Assembly (NCBI RefSeq): GCF_008000995.1
Contig: NZ_CP042828.1
Location: 4,888,882-4,952,881 of the forward strand
Direction: 5' to 3'
DNA: 64,000 nt
Source of the DNA: Ruania zhangjianzhongii
Lineage (GTDB): Bacteria; Actinomycetota; Actinomycetes; Actinomycetales; Beutenbergiaceae
Below the pieces are notes generated by a model. That model was not told where the DNA came from. It worked only from the letters and a program-made list of their open reading frames with translations, and did no database searches. Position 1 is the stretch's first letter; every line of letters begins with the position of its first letter. A program made the position numbers and the translations under genes. This document shows, one piece after another, positions 24,931-34,458 of this stretch.

Positions 24931-26415
24931 TCAGCGTCCGTCGTAGGCCTGCTGGTCGTAGTCGGCGGCGGGGTCCCAGTTCGCAAACACCCAGTCGTCC
25001 ACCCCGACGTCGATACCCTCGCCCGCGACGGCCTCGAGCGCGCGGTCCCGCTCGGCCATCTGCTCGTCGTTGAAGCGCCGCAGCTCACCAGCGATGTCTG
25101 TCGTCGATCCGGTCAGCACGGACTGGACGATCTCGCCCAGATCCGGGTGGATGTCCCGCATCTCGGTGGACACGCGCCACACGCCCTGGTTGCCCACCTC
25201 GGGCACCGGACCGATCCGCATGTCCTCCTCCAGGAACGCGATCGAGCGCTCGTAGGCGGGGTGCACGTCCGCTTCCGCGACGACGTCGAGCAGGGCGGGG
25301 GGCTGGTCCATGGCCGCCGCGAGCTCGGCCTGGAACTCCCTCGTGGTCATCTGCAACAGGAGATCGGCGGCCACCTCGGGCTGGTCGGACTGGTTGGACA
25401 GCCAGAACACCCCCGGGGCCGGGCCGCTGTAGACGAAGTTTCGGGTGGTCTCCGGGCACGGCACGTGCCACACGCCGAGTCCTCGTTCGACCGAGTCCGG
25501 TTCGTCCACCAACAGACCGCCGATGAACCACGGACCCCACATGTAGATGGCCGCCTCACCGGCCGCCCAGCGGGCCCGGGCATCCCGGGGGCCCATCGAC
25601 GGTGAGGACGGGTGGATCACGCCGTCGGCCTGGAGGGCGAGCAGGAACTCGATCGCATCGATGTAGGGCTGAGAGTCGTAGATGTACTCGCCGGTGGCCC
25701 AGTCGACGCCACCGGGGCCGGGGGCACCGGCCGCCATGGCAAGCCGTCCGGTGAGCGCATCGAGGTAAGGCGTTTCCTTCATCGGCACGACGATCCCGTG
25801 CGCATCGGTGCCACTGGTGATCGAGCGGGCGGCTTCCCGCAGATCGTCCCAGGTGGCAGGACTCTCCTCGGGGTCGACGTCGGCCTGCTCGAGCAGCGCG
25901 GTGTTCAGCCAGGGGATCGCATCGTGCCAGCGCCCGGAGAACAGTGGGACGGCATAGATCTCATCGTCGAACCGGTGGATACCGTCGTAGATCTGCTCGG
26001 CCAGCGGGCTACCGGTGAAGTCGGCGAGACCGCCGATCGGTTGGAACCAGTCCTCGCTGACCAATGCAGCAGCCGAGCTTCCCAGGCCGGCGGTGGAGTG
26101 CACATCCGGTAGCTGGTTGCTCCGGCGCCCGACCTGCAACGCGGTGCCCAGGCTCGCCGCGTCCATCTGCCGCCGCTCGATCGTCACCTCCGGGTTCTCG
26201 GCCATGTATGGGTCGAACAGGTAGCTCTGGAACAGGTCGGTCAATGGCCGGAACTGGTCCCACCACTGCAGCGTGCCCGGGTCACCGCCTGCCGCCTGGG
26301 ACTGCTCCTCGCTGCTCTGGCCGCCACCGGTGCAGCCGGCGAGAACGGCGCCCAGGGCCGCGGCGCTCGTCCCACCGACGAACTTCCGTCGGTCGATTCG
26401 GTGTTCCTGACCCAT
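24931..26415 (-). CDS. ABC transporter substrate-binding lipoprotein (arabinan-type operon)
   Basis: 494 aa. Twin-arginine-like DRRKFVGGTSAAALG then lipobox LAGC (C28). Mature sequence of the COG1653 oligosaccharide-binding type (TLQWWDQFRPLTDLFQSYLF, RWAAGEAAIYMWGPWFIGG). First gene of the operon; the promoter overlaps a LacI-type operator. The ligand is probably an arabinose-containing, possibly sulfated, oligosaccharide, from the enzymes encoded behind it. Confidence 0.9.
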   Translation of the reverse strand: MGQEHRIDRRKFVGGTSAAALGAVLAGCTGGGQSSEEQSQAAGGDPGTLQWWDQFRPLTDLFQSYLFDPYMAENPEVTIERRQMDAASLGTALQVGRRSNQLPDVHSTAGLGSSAAALVSEDWFQPIGGLADFTGSPLAEQIYDGIHRFDDEIYAVPLFSGRWHDAIPWLNTALLEQADVDPEESPATWDDLREAARSITSGTDAHGIVVPMKETPYLDALTGRLAMAAGAPGPGGVDWATGEYIYDSQPYIDAIEFLLALQADGVIHPSSPSMGPRDARARWAAGEAAIYMWGPWFIGGLLVDEPDSVERGLGVWHVPCPETTRNFVYSGPAPGVFWLSNQSDQPEVAADLLLQMTTREFQAELAAAMDQPPALLDVVAEADVHPAYERSIAFLEEDMRIGPVPEVGNQGVWRVSTEMRDIHPDLGEIVQSVLTGSTTDIAGELRRFNDEQMAERDRALEAVAGEGIDVGVDDWVFANWDPAADYDQQAYDGR

Positions 26416-26455
26416 GGGGACTCCCTCTTCGTCTTCGTCGACTCAGTGACCGAAT

Positions 26456-26525
26456 GAGTGAGTTCACTCGGCGTTCGGAATAGGCATGTTTGCGCTAACC
26501 TAAAGCACTCCATAACACCGGTCAA
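26456..26525 (-). promoter_or_regulatory. Promoter and LacI-type operator of the arabinan-type operon
   Basis: On the minus strand TTGACC (26525-26520), 17 bp, TAGGTT (26502-26497). The operator TTAGCGCAAACATG (26498-26485) starts within the -10 box and covers the start point. Its core AGCGCAAACATG recurs upstream of the GH43 gene. A separate short palindrome GAGTGA-gt-TCACTC (26456-26469) lies in the leader. Confidence 0.6.
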
Positions 26526-26636
26526 GGCCTGTGATACAAAGTTTTTTGACGGTCACAGGCGGCTAAATTCACCATCGAGAAGAAATGACACGAAGCGAGA
26601 ACATAGAGTGGCTCGTGCACGCAGAAGGGACCGATC

Positions 26637-27674
26637 GTGAGTCGACTACCAGGCACTCGCGCCGCCAAGGGCGCCTCCATGGCGGACGTCGCGCGGCTCG
26701 CAGGCGTCTCCGGCCAGACCATCTCCCGGGTGGCGAACGGCAACTCCCGGGTGACACCGCAGACGCGGCGGCGAGTCGAGGCAGCCATGGAGCAGCTCGG
26801 CTATCGCGCGAACATCGCCGCCCGGGCGCTGGCGACCGGCAGGTTCGGATCGATCGGCGTGGTCACGTTCAACCTGGCCGCAGTGGGCAACATCCGTATC
26901 CTCGAAGCCGTCATCGCCGGCGCCCAGCGCCGCGACTACTCGATCAGCCTGGCGGTGGTGGACACCCCGACCGAGCACGACGTCCAGGCGGCCGTCCGCG
27001 GCCTGACCGACCGGGCTGTCGACGGGGTGATCGTGCTCGAGGCGCGGGTGCTGGACACTCCGCAGCTCCAGCTTCCTGCCGAGGTTCCCGTCGTCATCGC
27101 CGATAGCAGGTCCGCCCACCCACACCCGACGTTCGGCATGGATGAAGCCGCCGGTGCCCGGGCCGCCGTCGGGCATCTCCTCGATCTGGGGCACGCCACC
27201 GTCCATCACCTCGCCGGGCCCACCGGCTCCAACCCCGCGGAGCGGCGCCGCTCGGCGTGGAAGCGCATGCTGAAGCGGGCGGGGCGACCGGTTCCGCCGG
27301 CGATGACCGGCGACTGGACCCCGAAGTCCGGTTACGAGTGCGCGCTTCAGCTGTTGCGCGACGACGCGGTCACCGCGATCTTCGCCGCCAACGACCAGAT
27401 GGCGGCCGGTGTCTTGCGAGCTGCCGCGGAGCTGGGCCGCGGCGTGCCCCACGATCTGAGCGTGGTCGGCTACGACGACTTGGACACCAGCCCGTATCTG
27501 TCTCCGCCGCTGACCAGCGTCAGCCAGGACCTCGGTGCCGTGGGCACGCGATGCCTCGATCAGGTGATCACGATGATCGAGGCCCCCGCCGAGGCTCCAC
27601 CGCACAGCGGCCCCGACCGACTCGTCCGACCCGAGCTGATCGTCCGTGAATCGACGGCCCCGCCGCGAAATTGA
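26637..27674 (+). CDS. LacI-family transcriptional regulator
   Basis: 345 aa. Helix-turn-helix MADVARLAGVSGQTISRVAN with hinge helix RALATG, then a periplasmic-binding-like sensor domain ending VVGYDDLDTSPYLSPPLTSV. GTG start at 26637 with AGAAGGGA seven bases upstream. Divergent from the importer operon and upstream of GH43. The two GCGC-centred operator candidates at 26485-26498 and 27726-27741 are natural targets, so it probably represses both until the pentose oligomer arrives. Confidence 0.9.
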   Translation: MSRLPGTRAAKGASMADVARLAGVSGQTISRVANGNSRVTPQTRRRVEAAMEQLGYRANIAARALATGRFGSIGVVTFNLAAVGNIRILEAVIAGAQRRDYSISLAVVDTPTEHDVQAAVRGLTDRAVDGVIVLEARVLDTPQLQLPAEVPVVIADSRSAHPHPTFGMDEAAGARAAVGHLLDLGHATVHHLAGPTGSNPAERRRSAWKRMLKRAGRPVPPAMTGDWTPKSGYECALQLLRDDAVTAIFAANDQMAAGVLRAAAELGRGVPHDLSVVGYDDLDTSPYLSPPLTSVSQDLGAVGTRCLDQVITMIEAPAEAPPHSGPDRLVRPELIVRESTAPPRN

Positions 27675-27711
27675 TCCCCCAAAAAACCTTCTCCATCATT
27701 CTGCCGGCCTC

Positions 27712-27741
27712 TTGACGACAAATTGTGTGAGCGCAAACATG
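27712..27741 (+). promoter_or_regulatory. Promoter and LacI-type operator of the GH43 gene
   Basis: TTGACG (27712-27717), 17 bp, AAACAT (27735-27740). TGTGAGCGCAAACATG (27726-27741) fills the spacer and the -10 box; 12 bases, AGCGCAAACATG, are identical to the element before the importer operon. A LacI-type repressor here would block polymerase directly. Confidence 0.55.
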
Positions 27742-27799
27742 TGTGTTTCAGTCGCATCATTGCCGACGCGACTTGTCCACAATCAGGGAGTGATTGCAC

Positions 27800-30181
27800 A
27801 TGCTCGGCCGTCTTCCTCTGCTCGCCCTGACCGCAGCGATCGCGGTCATGGCTCCGCTGTCGTTAGCACCGGCAGACGGCACTGGCGATGCCAGGTCACC
27901 CGAGAGAGTAGCGGCAGAGCCCTCTGTGTCCGCCGGGACTGCTGCTGAGGCGGCGTCCCAGTTCGAGAATCCGGTCGGCACAGACGACGTTCCCAACTTC
28001 GCCGACCCCACAGTGATCCGCGGGCGGGACGGCTTCTGGTACGCGTACGGCACCGGCGATCCCCTGTTCCCGGGTGATCACTACCGAAAGATGAAGATCG
28101 CCCGGTCGGACGACCTCGTTGACTGGGAGTACGTCGACGACGTGTTCACCCCGGAGACCGAGCCCCGCTACGACGGCCACGGCGAGGGCGCCCGCCGGAT
28201 GTACTGGGCCCCTGCCGTGGAGTACTTCGACGGCCAGTACCTGCTGTACTACTCCTACGTCGTCAACCCTGCTGAGGGGCCACAGTGGTTGGCCATCGGT
28301 GTCGCCACTGCGGACCATCCGGCCGGGCCCTGGATCGACTCCGGCGCCTATGTCACCGGCCCGGAACGGTGGGAGCCTCGGCCGGGCGAACAGGCGTGGC
28401 GCAACGTGATCGATCCCGAGGTGGTCAGCACGCCCGAGGGTGAGCGCTACCTCTACTACGGCTCCGTCAACGGCGGGGTGACCGTGGCACAGCTGTCTGG
28501 CGACGGTCTCCGGGTGACCGGGGAACGCATCCCGGTCACTCTCGAGAACCGCTACGAGGGCGCCCACATCGTCCACCGGGACGGCTACTACTACCTGTTC
28601 TTATCCATCATCGGCGGCTGCTGTGCGGGACCGGTCTCGGGCTACCCGGTCCAGGTCGCTCGTGCGCAGAGCCCGGTCGGCCCCTTCTACGACCGGGACG
28701 GTATCCCGGTGCTGGGTCGGCACGCCGGCGGCACCCCGGTGCAGGTACCGAACGGGAACCGATGGGTCAGCGTCGGCCACAACACGATGGCCACTGATCT
28801 GTCCGGGCAACCATGGCTGGTCACCCACGGTATCGACCGGCACGACCCCTACCTGCAAGGACGGCTGAACGGTCGTGTCCTGGTGCTCAGCAGGCTGGAC
28901 TGGGTGGACGGCTGGCCCACGGCGAACGCCGGACAAGGCGTGCTCGACGGTCCGCAGCCTGCTCCGGTCGCCGGTGGGCGGATCGTGGACAGCTTCGAGG
29001 ACGGCGCGCTCTCCCCGCGAGTGTGGCGTCAGGGGCGCGGCTGGACGATCGGGTCCGAACCCGCCGGCGGGTTCCTGCAGAGCCCGGAGGCGGCAGGAAC
29101 CGAAACGCTGCAGGCCACCAGGCCGGTGCTCGGGGACGCGCGGATCCGAGGAACCGTCCGTCTCGGCCAGGGCGGGAGCGGATCGGCCGGATTCCTCCTC
29201 GACCGCGGCGCCACCGACATTCGGGCCGTGATCGACCGGAGCTCCGACGAGCTCGTCCTCGAGGCGCGGCAGCGCGGCAACGTCACCGACCGGATCAGCC
29301 AGCCGCTGCCGTCGAACTTCCAGTACGACGACTGGCACGAGATCGACCTCCAGCTGCACGATGGCGTCCTCGAGGCCGCCGTGACCCACGCTGGCCTTGA
29401 CGATCCGCTAGCCCTCGCCGAGCTCGACGTTCCCAACCGTCACCGAGCGACTCGCGTCGCCGTGGTCGCCGAGAACGACTCCGCGGCATTCGACGACATC
29501 TCCGCGGTCGAGCGGTACACCCCGGTCACCAGCGCCGTCCCGGATCCGGAGGTCGGCGAGCTCGCCCCGGAGCTGAGCGAGGAGTTCGACGGTGAGCTCG
29601 ACGAAGGCTGGACCGCGATACGCAACCCGGAGACCGCCGTCGACGACGGTGTGCTGTCCCTCCCGGTCCAGCAGGACGAGCTGATCGACCGGCGCGGCGA
29701 GGGCGCCAGCCCGGCAGCGCTGCTGCTCCGCGACACTCCGGAGGGCGAGTGGACCGTCGAGACCCGCGTCACTATCCCCTTCGGCCAGAGCTACCCCCGC
29801 GCATGGCCACAGGCCGGACTGCTCGCCTACGCCGACGACGACGAGTTCGTCACCCTCACCTATGGCTCCGCCCGCCGCACCAGGCATGTGGCGTTCGGGA
29901 AGGAGATGCCGTGGGAGGACGACGTCGTCTACGGTGACGCCCGCCTCGGGCCCACCACCGCGGACACCGTCTGGCTCCGGCTCCAGCACACCGTGCATCC
30001 CGACACCGGTGAGCACCAGTACCGCGCTGCCACGAGTGTTGACGGTCAGCACTGGGTCTGGCACGGCGTCAGGACGTTGCCAGCGTCCTCCTCCCCGCAG
30101 ATCGCACTCGCAGCTTTCGGCGCACACGCGGAGACCAGCCTCATCGCCGAGTTCGACTACCTGCGGTTCTTCCGGGACTGA
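27800..30181 (+). CDS. Secreted GH43-like glycosidase with C-terminal beta-sandwich domains
   Basis: 793 aa. Signal peptide MLGRLPLLALTAAIAVMAPL with a cut probably near residue 27. The five-bladed propeller (about 50-375) has the GH43 acids D69 (DPTVI), D205 (IDPEVV) and E253 (YEGAHI). Two further beta-sandwich domains follow (about 385-570 and 585-793); the last, SEEFDGELDEGWTAIRNPE onward, resembles the DUF1349/GH43 C2 type. Likely releases arabinose or arabino-oligosaccharides outside the cell for the divergent importer. ATG at 27800 after GGGAG; an in-frame TTG at 27794 is less likely. Confidence 0.82.
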   Translation: MLGRLPLLALTAAIAVMAPLSLAPADGTGDARSPERVAAEPSVSAGTAAEAASQFENPVGTDDVPNFADPTVIRGRDGFWYAYGTGDPLFPGDHYRKMKIARSDDLVDWEYVDDVFTPETEPRYDGHGEGARRMYWAPAVEYFDGQYLLYYSYVVNPAEGPQWLAIGVATADHPAGPWIDSGAYVTGPERWEPRPGEQAWRNVIDPEVVSTPEGERYLYYGSVNGGVTVAQLSGDGLRVTGERIPVTLENRYEGAHIVHRDGYYYLFLSIIGGCCAGPVSGYPVQVARAQSPVGPFYDRDGIPVLGRHAGGTPVQVPNGNRWVSVGHNTMATDLSGQPWLVTHGIDRHDPYLQGRLNGRVLVLSRLDWVDGWPTANAGQGVLDGPQPAPVAGGRIVDSFEDGALSPRVWRQGRGWTIGSEPAGGFLQSPEAAGTETLQATRPVLGDARIRGTVRLGQGGSGSAGFLLDRGATDIRAVIDRSSDELVLEARQRGNVTDRISQPLPSNFQYDDWHEIDLQLHDGVLEAAVTHAGLDDPLALAELDVPNRHRATRVAVVAENDSAAFDDISAVERYTPVTSAVPDPEVGELAPELSEEFDGELDEGWTAIRNPETAVDDGVLSLPVQQDELIDRRGEGASPAALLLRDTPEGEWTVETRVTIPFGQSYPRAWPQAGLLAYADDDEFVTLTYGSARRTRHVAFGKEMPWEDDVVYGDARLGPTTADTVWLRLQHTVHPDTGEHQYRAATSVDGQHWVWHGVRTLPASSSPQIALAAFGAHAETSLIAEFDYLRFFRD

Positions 30182-30225
30182 TCGTGCGACACCGCTCAGC
30201 CGCAGCAGTTTTTTCTGCCGCCTCC

Positions 30226-30254
30226 TTGACGGAAATATCCCGGCTCTCTACCGT
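30226..30254 (+). promoter_or_regulatory. Promoter of the ROK regulator, leaderless start
   Basis: TTGACG (30226-30231), 17 bp, TACCGT (30249-30254). The ATG at 30262 lies seven bases after the -10 box, so the mRNA should begin at or next to the start codon, explaining the missing Shine-Dalgarno. Confidence 0.5.
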
Positions 30255-30261
30255 CACGGCC

Positions 30262-31491
30262 ATGCCGCCGCCGACCCCGAGCAGTTCCGTCGTCCGACGC
30301 AGCCACGAGGAACGAGTGCTCACGACCTTGCGCGCAGAAGGTGCGCTCAGCCGTGCCGCACTGGCCCGCCGAGTCGGCCTGTCCCGCACCACCCTCTCCG
30401 AGATCACCGCAGAGCTGCTCGCCCGCGGCGCCATCGTCGTCGTCGATACCGACAGCGCCACCCGCCGCGGGAGCGGCCGTCCGGCCGAGCGGCTCGCGCT
30501 CGACCCAGCCGCCGGCCAGTTCGTCGGTATCGACTTCGGTCATCGCCGGGTCCAGGTGGCGGTCGCCGACGCTTCGCACGCGATCATCGCCGCCGGTATG
30601 GAGCGCTACCCGGACGCCGCCGGCTGGGACCGGCGCGTCGCTCTTGCCCTCGACCTGGTCGACCGAGTCAGCGGTAGCCATTCGGTCCACCTGGATGCTC
30701 TGCAGGGCATCGGCATCGGCGTACCCGGCCCTTACGCCGGTCCAGAGGCCGACGGGCCACACCTCACCTGGCGGCGACAACCCGCTCCCGAGCGGGTCGA
30801 TGAGGCGTTCGCCGAACGGTTCGGCGCTCCGGCGGTCGTCGACAACAACACTCGCCTCGCCGCCCTCGCCGAGGCCACCTCCCAACCCGGGCCGGCCGGT
30901 GACCTGCTCTACGTCCGGCTCTCCGACGGCGTCGGAGGCGGGCTGGTGGTCTCCGGACGCCTGATCACAGGTGCGCATGGTTTCGCCGGCGAGATCGGAC
31001 ACGTCACCGCGGTCCCGGACGGCGGACCCTGCCGCTGCGGTAAGCGCGGCTGCCTGGAAACCGTCGCCTCCGTTTCCGCGATCCTGGCCGCCGCTCGTAG
31101 CCGGGGGGCGGAAGTCGATAGCGTCGCCGATCTGGCCGCTGCCGTGGCGCGGGACGACCCCGCAGTTGATGCCACGCTCCGGGAGATCGGCACGACACTC
31201 GGCCGGACACTGGGTGCGGCGGCGATGGTCCTCAATCCTGACGAGGTGGTCATCGGCGGCGAGGTGGCGCGCGCCGCCCCGGTCCTCGTCCAGCAGGCCG
31301 CGGCCACCGTGCGCCACGAGCTTTACCCCGTGTCGAGTACAGAACCGGTGACGGTCCGGGCCGGCCGTCTCCGGGACAGCGACGGCGCGCTCGGTGCACT
31401 AGCTGCCGTGTTCCACCAATCCCCACTCCTGTCCGACTACCCGAACCTCGAACAGGCGACCCCGGTGTCCCTACGAAGGAGAGCACAGTGA
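30262..31491 (+). CDS. ROK-family transcriptional regulator
   Basis: 409 aa. N-terminal winged helix (LSRAALARRVGLSRTTLSEI) followed by a ROK sugar-kinase-like fold with VGIDFGHRRVQVAVAD and the intact zinc motif GEIGHVTA...CRCGKRGCLE. NagC/XylR type; binds a sugar as effector. Start ATG 30262 from the leaderless promoter. GTGA overlap with the sulfatase gene shows co-expression. Probably a second, local control layer for the sulfated-polymer locus. Confidence 0.85.
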   Translation: MPPPTPSSSVVRRSHEERVLTTLRAEGALSRAALARRVGLSRTTLSEITAELLARGAIVVVDTDSATRRGSGRPAERLALDPAAGQFVGIDFGHRRVQVAVADASHAIIAAGMERYPDAAGWDRRVALALDLVDRVSGSHSVHLDALQGIGIGVPGPYAGPEADGPHLTWRRQPAPERVDEAFAERFGAPAVVDNNTRLAALAEATSQPGPAGDLLYVRLSDGVGGGLVVSGRLITGAHGFAGEIGHVTAVPDGGPCRCGKRGCLETVASVSAILAAARSRGAEVDSVADLAAAVARDDPAVDATLREIGTTLGRTLGAAAMVLNPDEVVIGGEVARAAPVLVQQAAATVRHELYPVSSTEPVTVRAGRLRDSDGALGALAAVFHQSPLLSDYPNLEQATPVSLRRRAQ

Positions 31492-33014
31492 CTGCACCCG
31501 CGGTGCCGGAACGCCCCAACATCCTCTTCCTGATGACCGACCAGCACCGGACGGACACTCTCGGTGCGTACGGGAACGAGCAGGCCAGCACACCGGTTCT
31601 GGACGAGCTGGCGCGCAGCGGGACACGTTTCGACCGGTGGTACACACCGACGGCGATCTGCACGCCGGCACGGGCCAGCCTGCTCACCGGGCAGGCGCCG
31701 TTCCGGCATCGGGTACTCGCCAACCATGAGCGCAACGTCGGCTACGTCGAGGACCTCGACGATCACGCCTTCACCTTCGCCGGCGCACTGCGCGAGCAGG
31801 GCTACAACACCGGTCTCGTCGGGAAGTGGCACGCTGGGACCGACAAGAACGCCGCAACGTTCGGCTTCGACGGCCCCGACCTCCCCGGCTGGCACAACCC
31901 GGTGGACGACGAGGACTACCTCGCCTACCTCGCCGAGAACAACCTGCCCCCATATGAGATCAGTGACCGGATCCGGGGCACCTTGCCGAATGGCGGACCC
32001 GGCAACCTGCTCGCCGCACGCCTGCACCAACCGGCGCAGGCAACGTTCGAGTACTACCTGGCCACCCGCACGATCGAGCTCCTGGAACGCTACGCAGCGG
32101 ACGGCGCACGGGACGGCACGCCGTTCTTCCTCCAGCTCAACTTCTTCGGTCCCCACCTGCCGTACATCGTCCCGGACCACTACTTCGACCTGGTCGACCC
32201 GGACACGATCGAACTACCGCGGTCGATTGCTGAGACCTTCGAGGGGAAGCCACCGGTGCAGCGCAACTACAGTGCGCACTGGACGTTCGACACGATGCCG
32301 ATCGAGGTCACCCGCAAGCTCATCGCCGTGTACTGGGGCTACGTCACTCTGATCGACGAACAGATCGGCCGGGTGATGGACGCGCTTGAGCGCCTGGGCC
32401 TGACCGACGAGACGGCAGTGTTCTTCACCAGCGACCACGGTGAGTTCACCGGATCACACCGGCTGCATGACAAGGGCCCGGCGATGTACGAGGACATCTA
32501 TCGCACCGCCGGTCTGTTGCGCGTCCCGGGATGCCCGGCCGGACAGGTGCGCACCGAGTTCGTCAGCCTGCTCGATTGCACCGCGACCATCCTCGAGCTC
32601 GCCGGCATCGATCCGAGCCAGGCGGTGGATTCGCGCAGTCTGCTGCCGCTGGTGCGTGGCGAAGCTGTGCCCTGGCCGGAAGACATCGTCTGCGAGTTCC
32701 ACGGTCACCACTTCCCCTACCCGCAGCGCATGCTCCGAGAGGACCGGTACAAGCTCGTGGTGAACCCGGACTCCGTGAACGAGCTCTACGACCTTCAGGG
32801 CGATCCGGCCGAACTGATCAACGTCTACCGTCATCCCGAGATGACCGACGTCCGTGTGCGGATGTTGCAGCGGTTGTACAGCCTGCTCCGCGAGCGTGGC
32901 GACAACTTCTACCACTGGATGACCACCATGTACGACGTCGGCGAGGTCGACCACGACCCGTCGCAGTCCGGTCTCGACGAAACGACCTATCGCGGTGCTG
33001 CCGCCCTCCGCTGA
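31488..33014 (+). CDS. Type I sulfatase, second copy
   Basis: 508 aa, cytoplasmic. C58 in AICTPARASLLTG is a CxPAR formylglycine site; metal ligands in NILFLMTDQHR and FTSDHGEFTGSH. Only distantly like the sulfatase at 19.9-21.3 kb, so the two may act on different sulfate positions. GTG start at 31488 with AAGGAG six bases upstream, coupled to the ROK gene. Substrate inferred from the nearby GH51 and GH43 genes. Confidence 0.9.
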   Translation: MTAPAVPERPNILFLMTDQHRTDTLGAYGNEQASTPVLDELARSGTRFDRWYTPTAICTPARASLLTGQAPFRHRVLANHERNVGYVEDLDDHAFTFAGALREQGYNTGLVGKWHAGTDKNAATFGFDGPDLPGWHNPVDDEDYLAYLAENNLPPYEISDRIRGTLPNGGPGNLLAARLHQPAQATFEYYLATRTIELLERYAADGARDGTPFFLQLNFFGPHLPYIVPDHYFDLVDPDTIELPRSIAETFEGKPPVQRNYSAHWTFDTMPIEVTRKLIAVYWGYVTLIDEQIGRVMDALERLGLTDETAVFFTSDHGEFTGSHRLHDKGPAMYEDIYRTAGLLRVPGCPAGQVRTEFVSLLDCTATILELAGIDPSQAVDSRSLLPLVRGEAVPWPEDIVCEFHGHHFPYPQRMLREDRYKLVVNPDSVNELYDLQGDPAELINVYRHPEMTDVRVRMLQRLYSLLRERGDNFYHWMTTMYDVGEVDHDPSQSGLDETTYRGAAALR

Positions 33015-33167
33015 GCATCCTGGACACCCTTCCGGGCAGAGAACCTCGGCACGGATCGCTGCTGGATGCGGCGCACTCGTGAAGAGTTGCCGGTGCATCC
33101 GGCTGGCCGATGATCTTCCAGGAGCGCCCGTTCGCGCGCGATGCCGCAGGGGCCGAGGATGGTGGGC

Positions 33168-34019
33168 ATGGACACGATCGCGGTCACCGGCTGCACGGGA
33201 CATATCGGGTCGAGGGTGGCAGCCGGACTCGATGAGCGCGGGATCGAGGCACGGCTGTTGCTGCGCGATGCGACCAAGGCTGCGGACTTTCCGGCCGCCC
33301 GGACCGCGGTGGCCGCGTACGGCGACCCGGACGCCGCCCGGTATGCGCTGGAGGGGATCGACCTGCTGTTCATGGTCTCCGGGTCGGAGAGCGCCGACCG
33401 GCTCGATCAGCACCGCACGTTCATCGATGCCGCGGCAGCTGCCGGAGTGCAGCACGTCGTCTACACCTCGTTCCTTGGTGCGAGCCCGACCGCAACGTTC
33501 ACCCTGGCCCGGGACCATGCCGCCACCGAGGACCACCTCCGTGCCAGCGGGATGACCTGGACCTTCCTCCGGGACTCCTTCTACCTGGACCTGCTGCCGG
33601 AGTTCGCGGGATCGGACGGCGTGATCCGCGGACCCGCCGGTGCGGGCCGAGTGGGGGCGGTGCTGCGCGTGGATGTGGCCCGCTGCGCGGTGACGGTCCT
33701 GGCCGACCACGCCACCGGAGCGAACAGCCACAGCGGCGCCAGCTACGACCTCACCGGCCCGGAAGCGCTCACGCTGACCGAGATCGCCCAGATCGTCACC
33801 GAGGAGACCGGGCGGCAGATCGCCTTCCAGGACGAGACCATCGAGGAGGCCTATGCCTCCCGCGCGCCGTACGGCGCCGCCCCCTGGCAGCTGGACGCAT
33901 GGGTCTCCACCTACACCGCGATCAAGGTGGGCGAGCTCGACGTGGTGACCTCCGCCGTCGCCGATCTCACCGGTACACCAGCCCGCTCGCTGCGAGCGCA
34001 TCTCCGCACGGCCGGATGA
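33168..34019 (+). CDS. NmrA-like NAD(P)-binding protein
   Basis: 283 aa. Starts IAVTGCTGHIGSRVAAGL, a GxxGxxG dinucleotide site, and has VQHVVYTSFLGA and TWTFLRDSFY typical of NmrA/NAD(P)H-quinone oxidoreductase (QorB-like) proteins. No catalytic YxxxK is obvious. May sense redox state or reduce quinones. Start at 33168; ATG 33159 is also in frame. Monocistronic. Confidence 0.78.
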   Translation: MDTIAVTGCTGHIGSRVAAGLDERGIEARLLLRDATKAADFPAARTAVAAYGDPDAARYALEGIDLLFMVSGSESADRLDQHRTFIDAAAAAGVQHVVYTSFLGASPTATFTLARDHAATEDHLRASGMTWTFLRDSFYLDLLPEFAGSDGVIRGPAGAGRVGAVLRVDVARCAVTVLADHATGANSHSGASYDLTGPEALTLTEIAQIVTEETGRQIAFQDETIEEAYASRAPYGAAPWQLDAWVSTYTAIKVGELDVVTSAVADLTGTPARSLRAHLRTAG

Positions 34020-34068
34020 GCGCAGAGTGAACCTCCCGGACGGCGGTCCACGTGCCCTCCTCGCGTTT

Positions 34069-34458
34069 TCAGGGCATGAGGATCTCGACCTCATGCCCAC
34101 TCGACCGGCACAGCCGAGCGTCCCGGGTCACCAGCGGGCACCGCAGTGCCTCTGCCAAGGCGACGTAGGCTGCGTCATAGGCACTCAGGTTGTCCCGCAG
34201 CGTGAACGCCCTTCGCCGCAAGCCCGCACTGGCCTGCCACCGGTGCAGCGGCAGATCGTCGAAGTCGAGTAGCAGATCCTCCGCGCGGCGGGCGCTGAGG
34301 TGGCCACCAAAAGTCAGTCCACGCGCTGCGGAGACCACCTCGTAGTCGAGCAGCTCCGGCGCGTGCAACTCCTCCTCGGCGAGTACGTGTCGCAGCCCCT
34401 GACTACCGTCCACTCCGGTCAGAGCATCGACCAGGGCCGAGCAGTCGAGGACGATCAT
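34069..34458 (-). CDS. VapC-type PIN-domain toxin, second pair
   Basis: 129 aa. PIN acids D5 (MIVLDCSAL), E40 (LLDYEVVSA), D94 (SAYDAAYVALAE) and D112 (VTRDARL) are all present. Overlaps the antitoxin stop by four bases. Sequence is not close to the first vapC, so the two pairs were gained separately. Probable site-specific RNase. Confidence 0.87.
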   Translation of the reverse strand: MIVLDCSALVDALTGVDGSQGLRHVLAEEELHAPELLDYEVVSAARGLTFGGHLSARRAEDLLLDFDDLPLHRWQASAGLRRRAFTLRDNLSAYDAAYVALAEALRCPLVTRDARLCRSSGHEVEILMP

